Assembly (NCBI GenBank): GCA_949825045.1
Contig: OX463829.1
Coordinates: 27,051,715-27,115,714, forward strand
Reading direction: 5' to 3'
From: Argyresthia goedartella
Taxonomy: Eukaryota; Arthropoda; Insecta; Lepidoptera; Argyresthiidae
Length of the DNA: 64,000 bases
Shown here in pieces: positions 1-11,410 of this stretch. The notes below the pieces were generated by a model. It ran no database searches and was not told where the DNA came from. It saw only the letters and a program-made list of their open reading frames with translations. The number at the start of each line of letters is the position of its first letter. The first letter of the stretch is position 1. A program made the translations under genes and the position numbers.

Positions 1-226
1 TTAAGGGGGCTCCCATAAAACAATTCTTTCAATACCACATACAAACTTATGAATGCACCTGGTTACGTACATGGAGTGTGAAAGTAGCCGCACCAATAAC
101 TTTGTAAACAAAATTTTGCAATGTAAAATCCAAACTATTCACTCCACACCATCGCTACCATTGAACGGTGGTACGGAACTCTTCGTGCGCGAGTTAGACT
201 CGCACTTGGCAGGTTTTTTCTAGAAA
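1..226 (-). repeat. Lepidopteran dispersed repeat, fragment (family L)
   Basis: Read on the minus strand this matches the units near 8790-8960 and 58150-58340: 'aagtgcgagt' near one end, a 'cgcacga' string, and a tract with 'actccatgtacgtaacc'. It is one of at least six L pieces in the window. I know this sequence type as widespread in Lepidoptera; its class (Helitron-like or other) is not shown here. Its far end lies outside the window. Confidence 0.75.
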
Positions 227-236
227 GAGGACTAGA

Positions 237-1160
237 TTGGATTTCGGCTACAAAATCGGCGCGAATCCGATTCAGAAAGTGGATTTGTTTAAGGATTTAG
301 GGGTACCATTGGATCCAGAGCTGCCGTTCAATAGTCAATATTACCACATTATACAAAAATCTTACCGAATGCTTGGATTTGTACTGAGAATGTTTAGGGA
401 ATTCAAAAAAGACTTGACGGTTAAAATGCTTTATTTTGCCTTTGTTCGCAGCCATCTGGAGTACTGCTCCATGGATGTAACCTTATGTATGATGTGCATT
501 CGTCTAGCTAGGATATAGAGCATTCAGAACAAGTTCTTCAGGGACTTGCATTTTCGCAACAGGGTATCGAGTTCTGACATTATTGGAAGCGGCATAAAAC
601 AATATCTCAATATATTTATTGCATTCCATAAAACTGATGTTACATAGGATGTTATAAGGATACATGTGTTATTTATGAACCTTGTGAAAAAGGCACTGCA
701 ATAGAAGAGAGGGAAACAAAGTTTGTTTATTTGTAATTAAGTATAATATTTACTAATAGTCAGTGGAAAGTAAATATCGGTCATGAAAAATTATTAAGTA
801 CTCATTAACTGTATAATAGCATTTATTGTATTAAATAAAATTAAATTTGTTTTAATTTATGTATAAATATAATTATCATTGGAGATTAGAAGCACTATAG
901 CCGAAATGGTGTTTCTACACAAGTTGTAAAAGGTTTAACTGACTGCCCTGAGTTGCTGTATCGTATTAAGTCTAGAGTACCAAGATCGTCAACCAGAATT
1001 AAAACCTTTTTCCATTTCCTTATCCCATATCATCTTTCAAACTATTGACAAAATAATACCATAGACAGAATAAAGAATACTTACAATAAGTTAATTAATG
1101 ATGTCAATATTTTTAATTTATCCCAATTCGCTTTTGAAAATCTTGTTACCAAAACATTAA
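237..1160 (+). pseudogene. Reverse transcriptase C-terminal fragment of a non-LTR element
   Basis: Residues from 237 onward align by eye with the RT thumb/C-terminal region of the element at 52210-53436: 'LFKDLGVPLDPELPFN' is the motif-E-like 'DLGV..D..L.F' block, followed by 'MLYFAFVRSHLEYC'. A frameshift near 500 moves the match to another frame ('SIQNKFFRDL'). After about 300 AT-rich bases (600-895), similarity resumes with 'DCPELLYRIKSRVPRSSTR', corresponding to the last quarter of that ORF. It is a dead, 5'-truncated relative of the 50-53.7 kb element. Confidence 0.7.
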
Positions 1161-2269
1161 CAAGCCTATAATTTATATTTATTCCTACGACAAATTGTAA
1201 TAACTGGTAGTCAATCTTAATCTTGCATATTTTATGTTGTGTTGTCAAGTTTTATTTCGTAAATTTAATGCGAAATTGGAACCAATTCATAAAAAAGTTT
1301 ATCTGATAACTCTGCCATAACTATTTAGTCTGTTGGTTCGCTTACAAAATCATCAAATGTAATATTATAAATAGATATTTTCAACACACTTTCTTGTAAT
1401 GTGACTCTTTATCAACGCATCGAGGTAAGAGGTTTTTTGCCTTCAAATAATAAATATTTTTGCGAATAAATAAACTATTGTAGGTTACGTACAAATTATG
1501 ATAAATCGATATTATCAATATTTTTTATAATTATTTCATCAGGTTATACATTTATCACTACATATTAACCCCCGAAATTAAATGCCGAATTCAAAACATT
1601 ATTTTTCTTCATCTTCATCTGTACAGGAGTACGGAAAGTTTAATTTTCATGGGTTGGAGATGGCCAGGTTGAAAATTGATTTTTCACACCTTTCATTCGG
1701 AAAAGTAAGTTTTGCTCCACGAAGAGAGGGAGCAAAATGCTACTTTTCTGTTTATGCTACTTTTTTAATTTATTAATTGGCATATAGCATTTACGCAATG
1801 TTCCAATTGAACAAAGACCTTAATAAAACAGTCGATTGTAATTTCATCGTTGTCGATTAAAAACTAACATGTTTCAAGTTTTAACTTTAACAACGTTATA
1901 TGATAATTTATGAATTTTTCGTAATATTTAAAAAAAATGACACAGTAAATTACATGTTTTACTGCAATCAAAACTATCGATGACTGCTATTGTGATATAA
2001 TGAATAGTTATATCCGATACCATTGTAATATTTAATTCGATTATTTGTACACATTGATAAAATTAGCACAGGAATATATTATCTGTGGTGACCATTCCCT
2101 AATCATTCACAACCGCCATTATTAAAACAAAAGTTTTGTTTTCGTTGTTCGATTACTGTAAAAATGGTGAAGTGTAATTCAAAGTATAGTTACTTCGTTT
2201 TTTTAATTTATTTATTTATTATTTAATTTTGAGCATTTAATTTCAATTTTCCTCATAGCCGGTGTGAAA
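1161..2269. other. AT-rich stretch without a supported gene
   Basis: Only short chance ORFs are present. Around 1700-1740 a 'gagggagcaaaatgctac' string resembles the ends of the palindromic element at 2270-2468, suggesting a related remnant. Nothing else recognised. Confidence 0.4.
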
Positions 2270-2468
2270 AGTTGTATGTGTCACTCAGGAGCAAAATTAT
2301 TTTCGTCATGGGCGTTAACGCTTGAATCCTTCGTTACGCTCAGGATTCTAACTTAGAATCCCTCGCTACGCTCAGGATTCTATCGTAGAATCCTTCCCTT
2401 CACTCTGGATTCAATGTAACGCCCTCGCCGTTAATACATCATTTTGCTCCCTTGTGACACAAATAACT
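2270..2468. mobile_element. Palindromic MITE with internal gaatcc/ggattc repeats
   Basis: The ends are imperfect inverted repeats: the left end reads agttgtatgtgtcactcagg and the right end, reverse-complemented, begins agttatttgtgtcac. Both continue into 'gagcaaaat' and 'gggcgtta'. The middle holds three alternating gaatcc...ggattc blocks separated by 'ctcgctacgctcag'-like text, so the whole unit can fold on itself. No protein. No target duplication was identified, so the superfamily is open. Confidence 0.6.
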
Positions 2469-3479
2469 ATTACAGTTCTAGGGTGGAAAGTATTTTTTTT
2501 CTAATTTTTACGATTAACCACGGGGTCGATGATAATTGAGCTACGTCATAATATTAAAAAAACAAAACTGAAACCAATAGAGATAGGTTTTTTAAATTTT
2601 TCTTACGTATGCGTATTTTTTACGTTTTTTTAGAATGTAATAAAAGAAACAATGAAAGTTTGCAATACAAAAACGGGAACACGAGATTACATATAAATAC
2701 GATTTCATTTTTTTCTTAAAAATGGTTTCAGAAAGTGATTTCAATAACATGGACATTGATTTAACACCCGATGAGATAAAAGGCAATTCTAAATCTGTTG
2801 TTTACAATACAATCTATTACCGCACTGCTCTAAGAAGAGGTTATATCATGAGGCATACTACCATTTCATGAATTGAAGATCTGCTAAAAATGTCGAGTCC
2901 TTTTCAAAAAATGAGTTTTCCTCAAAGTCGAAACGAAAAGTAGAGTGTTTGAAGTAGTGGGTGAACGTGACCCATCTCAACCCATTACAATGGGTCACTT
3001 GGTTAACAATCTAATATTCTACTGTATGTAATTACTTGTCACGAAATTATAACATCCTTAGCAGATATAAATGTGACGCTTTCCGCACTATTTGACCACG
3101 TGGTAAACGCACTTTTCGAGCAAATGCATTGTAAAAATAAATAAATATGAGCTTACCCTATCTAACATCTAACATCTAAAAGATTTCCATCTAGCTTCAT
3201 CGATAGATCGAAAAAGTAATCAGATAATAAAACATGGGCCTTACCACGAAAAAATAAAGTACTGTCCAACACTTGCTTAAAAATACAAATGTATTAAACA
3301 TTCAAAAAGAGTTTATTTCCATAAGAAACACATAGGCTATATTTGGAGAATGTCAAATCTTAAACTAACACATACATAAGATATAGGGAAATATAGAACA
3401 CAATTTGAATTCCGTCACCTCAATGTTTTAGATGCTGGAGGCAAAGAGGCGACTAGAAACCTCCAGCTTTATACGTTAT
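2469..3479. other. No recognised gene; one short ORF
   Basis: The only ORF worth naming is 2722-2871 (+), 49 codons beginning MVSESDFNNMDIDLTPDE, acidic at its start. No homologue is recognised and coding status is doubtful. The rest is AT-rich, with a duplicated 'taacatc' string near 3165-3180. Confidence 0.3.
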
Positions 3480-3769
3480 TTTTTACAGAATTGGAGCAAA
3501 CACCTTCCCAAGCTTTCTTGTCTTCTATATAATCTGATTTTTAACAACATTTTTAAATTTATTTACAGACAATTCTTGTAACTCAGTTGGGATTTCGTTG
3601 TAAAAGCGAATACATTGCCCTTTAAAAGATACATTAACTTATGGAGCCTAGTAGTAGGTATAGCTAGTTTATTCCTATTTCTAGTGTTGACATTGTGCCT
3701 GTCGCTATTCTTAGGAAATTTATCAATATTTTTGTGGACGTACTTTATTGCAATATTTTTGGTTTTCAT
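3480..3769 (-). pseudogene. RT C-terminal tail of a non-LTR element
   Basis: Minus-strand translation gives 'NKLAIPTTRLHKLMYLLKGN', then after a one-base frameshift near 3620 'CIRFYNEIPTELQELSVNKF'. This is the conserved end of many insect Jockey/CR1-type RT proteins and resembles the fragment at 49733-49990. The frame ends near 3490. The upstream RT is missing, so this is a 3' remnant. Confidence 0.65.
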
Positions 3770-4155
3770 AAATATACTGACACGGCACTGTCATAATGCC
3801 GTGTATGTGATTTGATGTTTGTTTTGAGGTTTAACTCTGTTTAATATTTTTGGTAATACTGCATGTGTTTAGTTTTGCACTAAATACGGAGATCTTCAAA
3901 ACAAAGCAACTCACCACACTCACGTAGGTAAAATACGTTAAAAAGCTTCTTCGAATGAAGGATTTTTCGCATCGCATGAGCTCTGAATTTAGGTTGAAAC
4001 GACTACCTCTTTTACACATGACGGGCCCGTCAGGAACGCAGCTGGTATGAATATAGGGACGTTCAAAACGGTATGTGTTTTGACTTTGATGAGATAAGAA
4101 CTTGAGTATTTAAGTGAGGAGAGAAAGGTTTTGGGTTCATTACCCAATGCGACTG
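3770..4155. other. No recognised feature
   Basis: Contains a direct repeat of 'acggcac/gccgtg' around 3781-3803, able to form a short hairpin. No gene or known repeat recognised. Confidence 0.3.
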
Positions 4156-4939
4156 TGTAGCGGGTTGCTCCCCTCCCTCAAATATGGCGAGGGGGGTGAT
4201 GGCTGGTGCACAAGTCATACTCTAGAAATCTACACAAAGTCGTGCCAAGTCTATCGTTCCTTACTGCGATTTCTTAAAATTAATATTGTGTGACTTGGCC
4301 GTTAAACATTCTTTATGCGTTAGTGGGTACACGTCAATTTTGAACTGCGTCTTATTTGATTACAATAAATTTCCAAGTTTCCTGATAGGGACACGATATG
4401 AAATATTAGAAAATGACTGCACCCGTTCACGAGTGTGAACGGGTGCTGCTTGGGGGGACTGCTCCAGTCTGGTTTCTCATAAGTTACAACATTACAACTT
4501 GTCTTTGTTCTTATTTATTTATTTTGTTAGATTGCTATTTTGAGACATCTTATTGGCACTTAAGAAAAGATGTTTATAACATCTTTTATCGAATTTATCG
4601 AATTTAGTGACAATATTATATATTGTCACTAAATTCGATAAATTTTATATCGTACATTGTGTAAAAAAAATGACATCCCGTAGTTTTTCTTGGTGCTATC
4701 TTCTCTGAAGGGCGTATTTCCGAAGCACTGGTAGAGTTCATGGAGTTTCTTTTTCCTGTGCGAGATACAGCCATGAATCCCCACTTGAAGGAGAAATTTC
4801 CTTTTCCAAACTCAAATCAGTTATGTACTCATTAGTTTAGTTGATCATATTTGATTTATTTTTAATTTTTTCCATTTCTATGAGACTTAAGTAAGTGTTT
4901 GACTTGTAAAAGTGCATTATTTTGGCTACTTGCATTAAA
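4156..4939 (+). repeat. Dispersed repeat family Q, copy 1 (with a 200-bp insert)
   Basis: Matches 15477-16012 in reverse complement: shared landmarks are 'gcgggttgctcc', 'atggctggtgcacaagtcat', 'gagacatcttattggcact', 'ttccgaagcactg' and 'gcattaaat'. Copy 1 carries extra sequence at about 4222-4425 that ends in a 12-bp-stem palindrome ('gcacccgttcac' with its complement). No coding capacity. Probably a non-autonomous element; its ends are not defined. Confidence 0.65.
4565..4644. repeat. Two adjacent perfect hairpins inside repeat Q
   Basis: 4592-4616 and 4620-4644 are perfect 25-base complements around a 3-base loop. Just upstream, 4565-4587 forms a second stem of 10 bp (aaaagatgtt, loop tat). 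In the other Q copy (near 15780-15830) only the right half has a counterpart, so the left arm appears to be a local inverted copy. Confidence 0.8.
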
Positions 4940-5819
4940 TTTGTTGATTTTATTTGATTGAATGCGGGAAATACAGAAATCCATTTTGCCCACCACTGTT
5001 CGAGCAGCTCTGTATAAATATGGCATTCCTGCCAATGATTCGATTTGGTGTCTCTACGCAATCAGCGGCAGATAATTTTACATTAGTGATGCTACTGTGG
5101 CTACGTCACGGAAACAACCCTGCCACACCACTCCCCCCCCGAACCTCTCCACTCCCACAGGAACCTACTTACTCGGTTATAAGCATTTAACTAAATGAGG
5201 TAACAAAGGCGGTCATCGCTTATTCCAGCTCAATGCAGCACCTATAACTAACTTAAGCCTGGAGAGAAGCCAAGACGTCACAAGACAGACCTGCTGAGTC
5301 CCAGGATTCACTACCCAAGGGACTCAATTCTAATAATGTTAAATTTTAGTCTAACTTACTAGCCTTGCTTGGCGTATGTGGCTGGTCGGCGGCATATTTT
5401 GTTTGGACAGTGACTTCCAATTACGGCATTTTGCGGCCGTCCAGGTCATCTAAAGGTACCATCATCAGCAGTTGTGGAAGACCACTGTACTACCACTTTT
5501 CCCATACAGCCCTACACTTAAAAGTCATAAAACAAATGGTTTTTAAATGGTTTTTGAAATTCGACGAAAAGTTTAACAACAACAAGGGTTTACCGCCACA
5601 TGCTGGCTGCAAGGGAAATAAGCTTTGAAGCGGGCTTCCACTTTTGCTACTGATAGTACATGTTTATGTTCCAATAATAATCGTTGCCCTCATGCTTGAG
5701 GATCGTATTAGAGTCTAGCCAGGGAGTAGAAAATTATCGCACAAAAAGTTACTTGCAAAAGCATTGCTAATACGAAAGCAGTAAGCTCAACATGGGATTA
5801 AGTACTATAACTTATGTAC
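4940..5819. other. No recognised gene
   Basis: ORFs at 4954-5190 and 5365-5628 show no recognisable motif. A C-rich patch lies near 5130-5160. Nothing supports a gene. Confidence 0.3.
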
Positions 5820-5985
5820 AGAGCGGAGCAAAAGTTATCACCGGATGTAGTTTTTTTATTATTTCTGTTTGTATGCCTAATGGCTGGATGTATGCACACT
5901 ACCTATGTAAAGTGTAAGAACTAATCTAAAACTAAGATCCACAATAAACGTTCTGATTCTGATTCTTATTTTGATTCTAGTGTTT
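5820..5985 (+). mobile_element. Probable 3' end of a CR1/L2-type element
   Basis: 'aataaacgttctgattctga' with a short tandem (ttctga)-type tail at about 5950-5980 is the usual 3' terminus of CR1/L2-like LINEs, which end in short tandem repeats instead of poly(A). No coding remnant was recognised upstream. Confidence 0.45.
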
Positions 5986-6914
5986 CTGTATTTTTTAGGA
6001 ATGACAAAGTCTGGTTCTACTTATGGTTCTAGGCTTATTTAAAGAATTAGATTTCCTTTCCATCAATGATATCGAGCAAGCGGCCGCCCCCGTCAGAATG
6101 TATGACCTTTTATGTATAACTTAGTATGACTATTATCAGAATTTGCACCTGGATTCACCAGCCAGGGTGAGGCGGGGGCGGAATGTCACTTAGCTGGTAG
6201 TAAAGTTAAAGGGGAGAGTCGGCTCTGAAGTTTACACCTCCGCACAATGCAGGTTTTAATAAAAAGTTTTCATGTCGTTTGCGCGCTACTTCGTAATGCT
6301 GGTGGTAAATGTCGTTGTAATAACTTACTTGTTATGCTTTATTATTGACCGAGCGAGCGAAGGGCTCCATTTCGACAAGATAGGTGGCCGATTTTGCTTT
6401 CGTCTGTCTGTCTGTAGGAGACGGATTAGCAAAGAGGATCTATACAGACCATGAGAGTGAGTGAAATAGAATAGACTATAACTATTTTCGTGAAAAGGCA
6501 ATAGATTGTATTTTAAATCGCAAAATGTAGTTTACAAAGTTATTATTTTATTACTTTACTACTTGATTTTGACTGAATCTAAAATACTTATCTATAAATT
6601 GGTTCGCAGTCCCCCTGTTAGCGATGTCCACTGCCCACAGGGCCACTAGTCTAGTTTTCTTAGTTTGGGATTATACAATACATCCATAGAGTATTTTCAC
6701 TGAATGTGTGTTTGTGGATCCGGGGCAAGATGAGTCTGTACTGTGACTTCTGAAAACGAAAGGACTTAAATTTTACTTTACACGATTACGAAATGTTTTC
6801 AAAACGAATTACATATTTTTTTTCCGTTTTTAGGTTCCTTTTTTTCCTTTTAAGGATCACTACTGTGATTTTCTGTCCTTCTGCCTGTTCGCCCATTAAG
6901 ACCATTCGTCTAGG
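5986..6914. other. No supported gene
   Basis: Contains a 'gaccgagcgagcgaaggg' string near 6350, of a type frequent in insect repeats, and a G-rich 'gaggcgggggcgg' near 6170. Nothing further recognised. Confidence 0.3.
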
Positions 6915-8531
6915 AAGATAAAGATAAAGATAAAGATAAAGACTTTTATTTGCGATAGATATGGTTATACAAAGGTGGTACTATATAGTTTCAGTCAGAT
7001 ACACACATCCAGCTAATTAAATTATAGCATGCAAAACAATTATGACATAGAGCCACATAATTTTAAATAGTAGGTAACAAATTAGTCAAAGTTTACAATT
7101 GACACAAATTTTAACATTATGTGCTAGGAATTCCTTAATTGAGTAGAAAACATGTTGCATTAACCAATATCTTATAATTTTTTTAAATTTCTGTTTGTTA
7201 CTTATAATTTGGTGGTGACTTGGTAATTTGTTCCAAATTGTTGTGCACATAGCGTAGCAGTTTTTTGTAAATCTTGCACTTTTTGGGATCACATCAAGGG
7301 TAAGTTTGTTAGGTTTCCTTAGACTCCTAGATGCTAGGTTTTTCGCTTCTGTAAACATTTTTTTATTTTGCATCACAAATGTAGCTACTTCTAGAATATA
7401 AAGGCAGGGTAGAGGCAATATATATAGAGCTTTATATAATTGTTTACATGATACGTCTGGGGCAACTCCTACGATTGATCTAATACATTTCTTTTGAGCC
7501 ACAAATGCCTTGTTTACGTCTGTGCTGTTTCCCCAAACAAGCAACCCGTATCTCAGTACTGACTCTACGTATGCAAAGTATGCTGTTAATGCTGTGTCTC
7601 TGCTAGCCACTCTAGTCAGCTTACCAAGAGCATACGAAAACCTATTTAATTTATTGCAAACGCGATCTATTTGAAATTTCCAATGTAATTTATTATCAAT
7701 GTCAATACCCAAAAATCTAACACATTCAGCATTTTTAACAATTATATTATTATGTGATACATTAAGATTATTTATATTATTGAAATTGATATAACAGGTT
7801 TTATTAATATTTATATTTAAATTATTTTTATTTAGCCAATTAATAGTATTTAATATTACGTCATTTATTTCCTTTTCATGTATTGATAATGAATGTAGTT
7901 TTGGTGTTGTTATAATTACTGTTATGTCATCAGCGAATAATATATTTCTATACTTAGTAATTTCAGAAATATTGTTAATGTAGAGCAGAAATAGGAGCGG
8001 TCCGAGTACACTACCTTGAGGCACGCCGAATTTATTAAATTTAGGTTCGGATTTGTAAGTTTTTAAATTCCTTGCGGCATCAAATCCGGTAATCTCTACA
8101 GTTTGAGACCTATTTTTTAGGTAAGTTTGAACCCAGTTATATGCCGGTCCTCTTACACCGTATGTATAAAGTTTTGTCATAAGCAGCTTGTGGGACACGA
8201 AATCGAATGCCTTTGACATGTCAAAGAATAGAATTGTCACATAGTTATCATCGTTTAGTCTGTGAAGTATGTCGTTTACCAAATTAAATGTTGCTAGAGT
8301 TGTAGATTTTTCTCTTTGAAACCCGTATTGATTTTCGGTTATAATATTATACTTTGACAAAAAAGATGAAAGTTTATTATGCATTACTTTTTCAAAGAGT
8401 TTCGAAAAGATTGGTATTAGGGTAACAGGTCTATAATTTTCTATAAGATTCTTATCACCTTTTTTGAATAGAGGTTTTACAATGCTTATCTTTAATCTGT
8501 CTGGAAAAATACCACTTTGCGCAAAGATTTC
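6915..8531 (-). mobile_element. 5'-truncated CR1-like non-LTR retrotransposon
   Basis: On the minus strand the unit runs from inside the RT domain (8531) through the stop at 7086 and a short 3' UTR to a tandem tail; on the plus strand the tail reads as four 'agataaa' units at 6918-6945. Endonuclease and ORF1 are absent, as expected after incomplete reverse transcription. It ends about 70 bp before a family-L repeat. Confidence 0.85.
7086..8531 (-). CDS. Reverse transcriptase, 5'-truncated (CR1/Jockey group)
   Basis: RNA-directed DNA polymerase of a non-LTR retrotransposon that would copy its own RNA at a nicked target. The frame is uninterrupted for 482 codons, including 49 upstream of the first ATG (8382-8384). 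Motifs in order: fingers 'ENYRPVTLIPIFSKLFEKV', motif A 'FFDMSKAFDFVSHKLL', motif B 'GVPQGSVLGPLLFLLYI', the catalytic FADD (motif C) and motif E 'VRFLGIDIDNKLHW', then a thumb and C-terminal tail to the stop. Endonuclease is missing, so it is not autonomous. Lack of stops or frameshifts suggests a recent insertion. Clade is inferred from motif style and the non-poly(A) tail. Confidence 0.88.
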   Translation of the reverse strand, partial: EIFAQSGIFPDRLKISIVKPLFKKGDKNLIENYRPVTLIPIFSKLFEKVMHNKLSSFLSKYNIITENQYGFQREKSTTLATFNLVNDILHRLNDDNYVTILFFDMSKAFDFVSHKLLMTKLYTYGVRGPAYNWVQTYLKNRSQTVEITGFDAARNLKTYKSEPKFNKFGVPQGSVLGPLLFLLYINNISEITKYRNILFADDITVIITTPKLHSLSIHEKEINDVILNTINWLNKNNLNININKTCYINFNNINNLNVSHNNIIVKNAECVRFLGIDIDNKLHWKFQIDRVCNKLNRFSYALGKLTRVASRDTALTAYFAYVESVLRYGLLVWGNSTDVNKAFVAQKKCIRSIVGVAPDVSCKQLYKALYILPLPCLYILEVATFVMQNKKMFTEAKNLASRSLRKPNKLTLDVIPKSARFTKNCYAMCTTIWNKLPSHHQIISNKQKFKKIIRYWLMQHVFYSIKEFLAHNVKICVNCKL

Positions 8532-8599
8532 AAGTTGATGTTATAACATCGATTACTTACTCAACTTTGTGTTCTGTTAAAGTTGTAAAAAAATAAAAA

Positions 8600-9418
8600 T
8601 TATAGGTAAACGCCATTACAAGATACCCGCCGACTATGTCTAAATTTTTCTAAAATTGCTTGATTCGCAGAGGAATCAAAACCTTAGGGCTACTTCCCGT
8701 TGACCCAAGGTCATGAAATATATCAGGCAAAGGAAAATCTGAAAATCATAAGTTTATAGTTCCTTCACCAAAAAAAACACCAAAAATGGTCAAGTGCGAG
8801 TGGGACTCGCGCACGAAAGGTTCTGTACAGTGGTAGGGATGTTGTGGAGCGAATAGTTTGGGTTTTACAAAGCAAAATGTTGTTTACAAAGTTATTGGTG
8901 CAGCCTACTTTCACACTCCATGTACGTAACCATGTGCATACGTTTGTATGTGGTTTACAGAAAAATAAAAAACCTTGGCAATTCCGGGTAGGTTTTCCTG
9001 TAATTCTTGGCTTAGTGCTTGTGTTTATGTTTATGTTATATTCTGTATTTTTTCATAATTTAAGACTGTAGTTTCGGAGATAAGGAGAATGGTATTTTTT
9101 TGCACTTTTTTTTGATCATAACTTTTATATATATATATATATTTTTAAATTTGTAAAGAGCCCTTTTCAATGATGCAATACATAACTTAGTGCGGTGTTT
9201 CTTTTTCGTTTTGTCATTTTACCCCCTCCACTTTTTGTAGGTTATTTTTTCATATTAGACTTGAATTATGTTGCGGTTATCAGATTTTTGCAGAAGATTT
9301 CAAGGCTCTAACTCTGTATAGTATAGTTCCTGAGAAATTTGCCTATGACAGACGGACGGACACGCGAGTGTTCCTTTAAGGATTCCTTTTATACCTTTTC
9401 AGGTACGGAACCCTTAAA
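8600..9418. repeat. Lepidopteran repeat family L, near full length
   Basis: Begins near 'gccattacaagatacccgcc' and includes 'gggctacttcccgttgaccc', 'caagtgcgagtgggactcgc', 'ctccatgtacgtaacc' and a terminal '(cgga)n...ggtacggaaccctta'. Other pieces are at 1-226, 20105-20320, 38340-38425, 46764-47399 and 57500-58570. The (ta)n at 9128-9142 is inside it. No ORF of note. Confidence 0.75.
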
Positions 9419-9586
9419 ATGCAATTCATGCGCAACCCTCCCGAACCAACCTGTATCGAACTTCCGTAATCGTATTAATCGGGGTCACGTTTTTCGAAGT
9501 TAAGTTACGAACTCGTTAAATACATCAAACAGTTGATACATTGTAAGTTTAGAGAACTTATCACAACAATATGGGTTTAGGGTATT

Positions 9587-10577
9587 GTGTATATGTATCT
9601 ATATACGGTCAACTCAATAACTCCGGTTAGTATACATAATTACCGGTAAGTATTCATACTAACTACTGATTTTGGTGAATGTAATAAATAAAGCCAAAAT
9701 CAGTCCGATTAACTACTTTAACCGGTTATTATTAATAGTCACCAAAAGGGTTTTGTGAAAGTAATAAGCTAATATGACACCCTAATTTTCTTAATCAAAT
9801 ATGGTTTATTAAAGATAAAACAAACAAATAGTTAAATTCTTCTTAATATTGTTTGTCAATAATGCCTAGTATTTCACAGGATGTTCATTAGATAGGTGTA
9901 ATAGTAGTTTATGTGACTGCTACATAATGGAGGGCATTAATACTCGAGAGTTTTAATGCCCTCCATTATGTACAGTTACATACACTAGTTTATCTACACA
10001 CATATCATAAGTTCTCTTTAATGTGTTCAGGAACCGCATGTTTGACCGGCATGGTGGCATTGATAATTCATATGCACTTGTTTAGCTTGTTCAGTAGTAC
10101 CAACTTCACAAACAAAGTAGGGGCGGCACGCAGGCGGGCGTCGGCGTTTGAAATTTGAATGTCATAATATGTAGAAAAATTACACATTATGGTCATAATG
10201 GGTAATTTTTCTGATAAGAAATGAGTTTTTACCAAGTAGTTTAACATTATGCTGATCGTAACGTGCGGTTTTTGTACGCAGTAAAGAGGGTTTATGATAC
10301 GTGTGTAGATAAAATATTTTATGTGTACTTAATTTTATGTACTAAGTATGTTTTGTTGTTCTTACATGTTCAACCTAACATGTTCACCCCTCACATAAGC
10401 TACCGTAGTGTTTTGTCAAATGTTTTGGACGTGTGGTGATTATATACCTATACTAACCAGTTAATGTTATAAATCTTGCTGTATTAATTACTTTAACCAT
10501 AGATATTGGTAAGCATGAATAATGACCGGTTAGAATGCGTCATAACCGAATCATTATCTTGACCGTAGCATATACAC
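9587..10577. mobile_element. TIR element hosting H1
   Basis: Outer ends are imperfect inverted repeats: gtgtatatg...acggtcaa at the left, and the right end reverse-complements to gtgtatatg..acggtcaaga, followed on both sides by 'ccggtta' text. The centre (9899-10312) is a copy of the H family, so H1 may have inserted into an older element. No transposase remnant recognised. Confidence 0.5.
9899..10312 (-). mobile_element. H-family element, copy H1
   Basis: On the minus strand it carries the core bounded by 'tatctacacacgtatcataa' and its inverted partner, the internal 'aaaaattacacattatg' hairpin, and the frame ending 'PVKHAVPEHIKENL'. The flanking palindrome (9905-9985) is a collapsed form in which both arms read 'ggagggcatt' / 'aatgccctcc', unlike other copies where the inner arm differs. 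The frame has an internal stop. Confidence 0.8.
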
Positions 10578-10793
10578 TATTGCGAAATATAATTGTCCTT
10601 TAAAAATTTGAACTACCTATAATTTAGTGGTAACTATGTACAGTCATACGAGATCATCGATTTCAGGATGATTTAATTTGCCAAATTACGCAGTATGTCG
10701 GATAATGGCACATCGATATCTTTCCGTAATTAATTAATAACTGAGTTTCGAATTACGGGCCTTTGAGTTTGATTTTGTTGTGCGTCTGTTTTA

Positions 10794-11366
10794 ACGTGGA
10801 TGGAGTGAAAGCACTCTGACGTACATCGAGGTATCGCCTAGAGACGTGGCTGGAGTGAAAGCACACTGACAAACATCGAGGTATCGCCTAGAGACGTGGA
10901 TGGAGTGAAAGCACACTGACGAACATCGAGGTATCGCCTAGAGACGTGGATAGAGTGAAAGCACACTGACATCGAGGTATCGCCTAAAGACGTGGATGGA
11001 GTTAAAGCACGCTGACATACATCGAGGTATCGCCTAGAGACGTGGATGGAGTGAAAGCACACTGAGAAACATTGAGGTATCGCCTAGAGACCTGGATAGA
11101 GTGAAAGCACACTGACATCGAGGTATCGCCTAAAGACGTGGATGGAGTGAAAGCACGCTGACATACATCGAGGTATCGCCTAGAGACGTGGATGGAGTGA
11201 AAGCACACTGAGAAACATTGAGGTATCGCCTAGAGACGTGGATAGAGTGAAAGCACACTGACATCGAGGTATCGCCTAAAGACGTGGATGGAGTGAAAGC
11301 ACGCTGACATACATCGAGGTATCGCCTAGAGACGTGGATGGAGTGAAAGCACACTGAGAAACATCG
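10794..11366. repeat. 50-bp minisatellite with 146-bp higher-order repeat
   Basis: Twelve monomers beginning 'acgtggatggagtgaaagca' and ending 'ggtatcgcctagag'. Most are 50 bp; every third one from 10944 is a 46-bp variant lacking four bases and ending 'cctaaag'. The 46+50+50 trimer starts at 10944, 11090 and 11236, a constant 146-bp period. Minus-strand reading produces repetitive ORFs that are artefacts of the repeat. Confidence 0.92.
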
Positions 11367-11410
11367 CATAAGGCATATTAAATACTTACCTTTTATGGAG
11401 CATTTTAAAA

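Noticed and set aside
9120..9145. (ta)n tract as a regulatory site
   Set aside because: Simple repeat within a family-L element; no promoter context.
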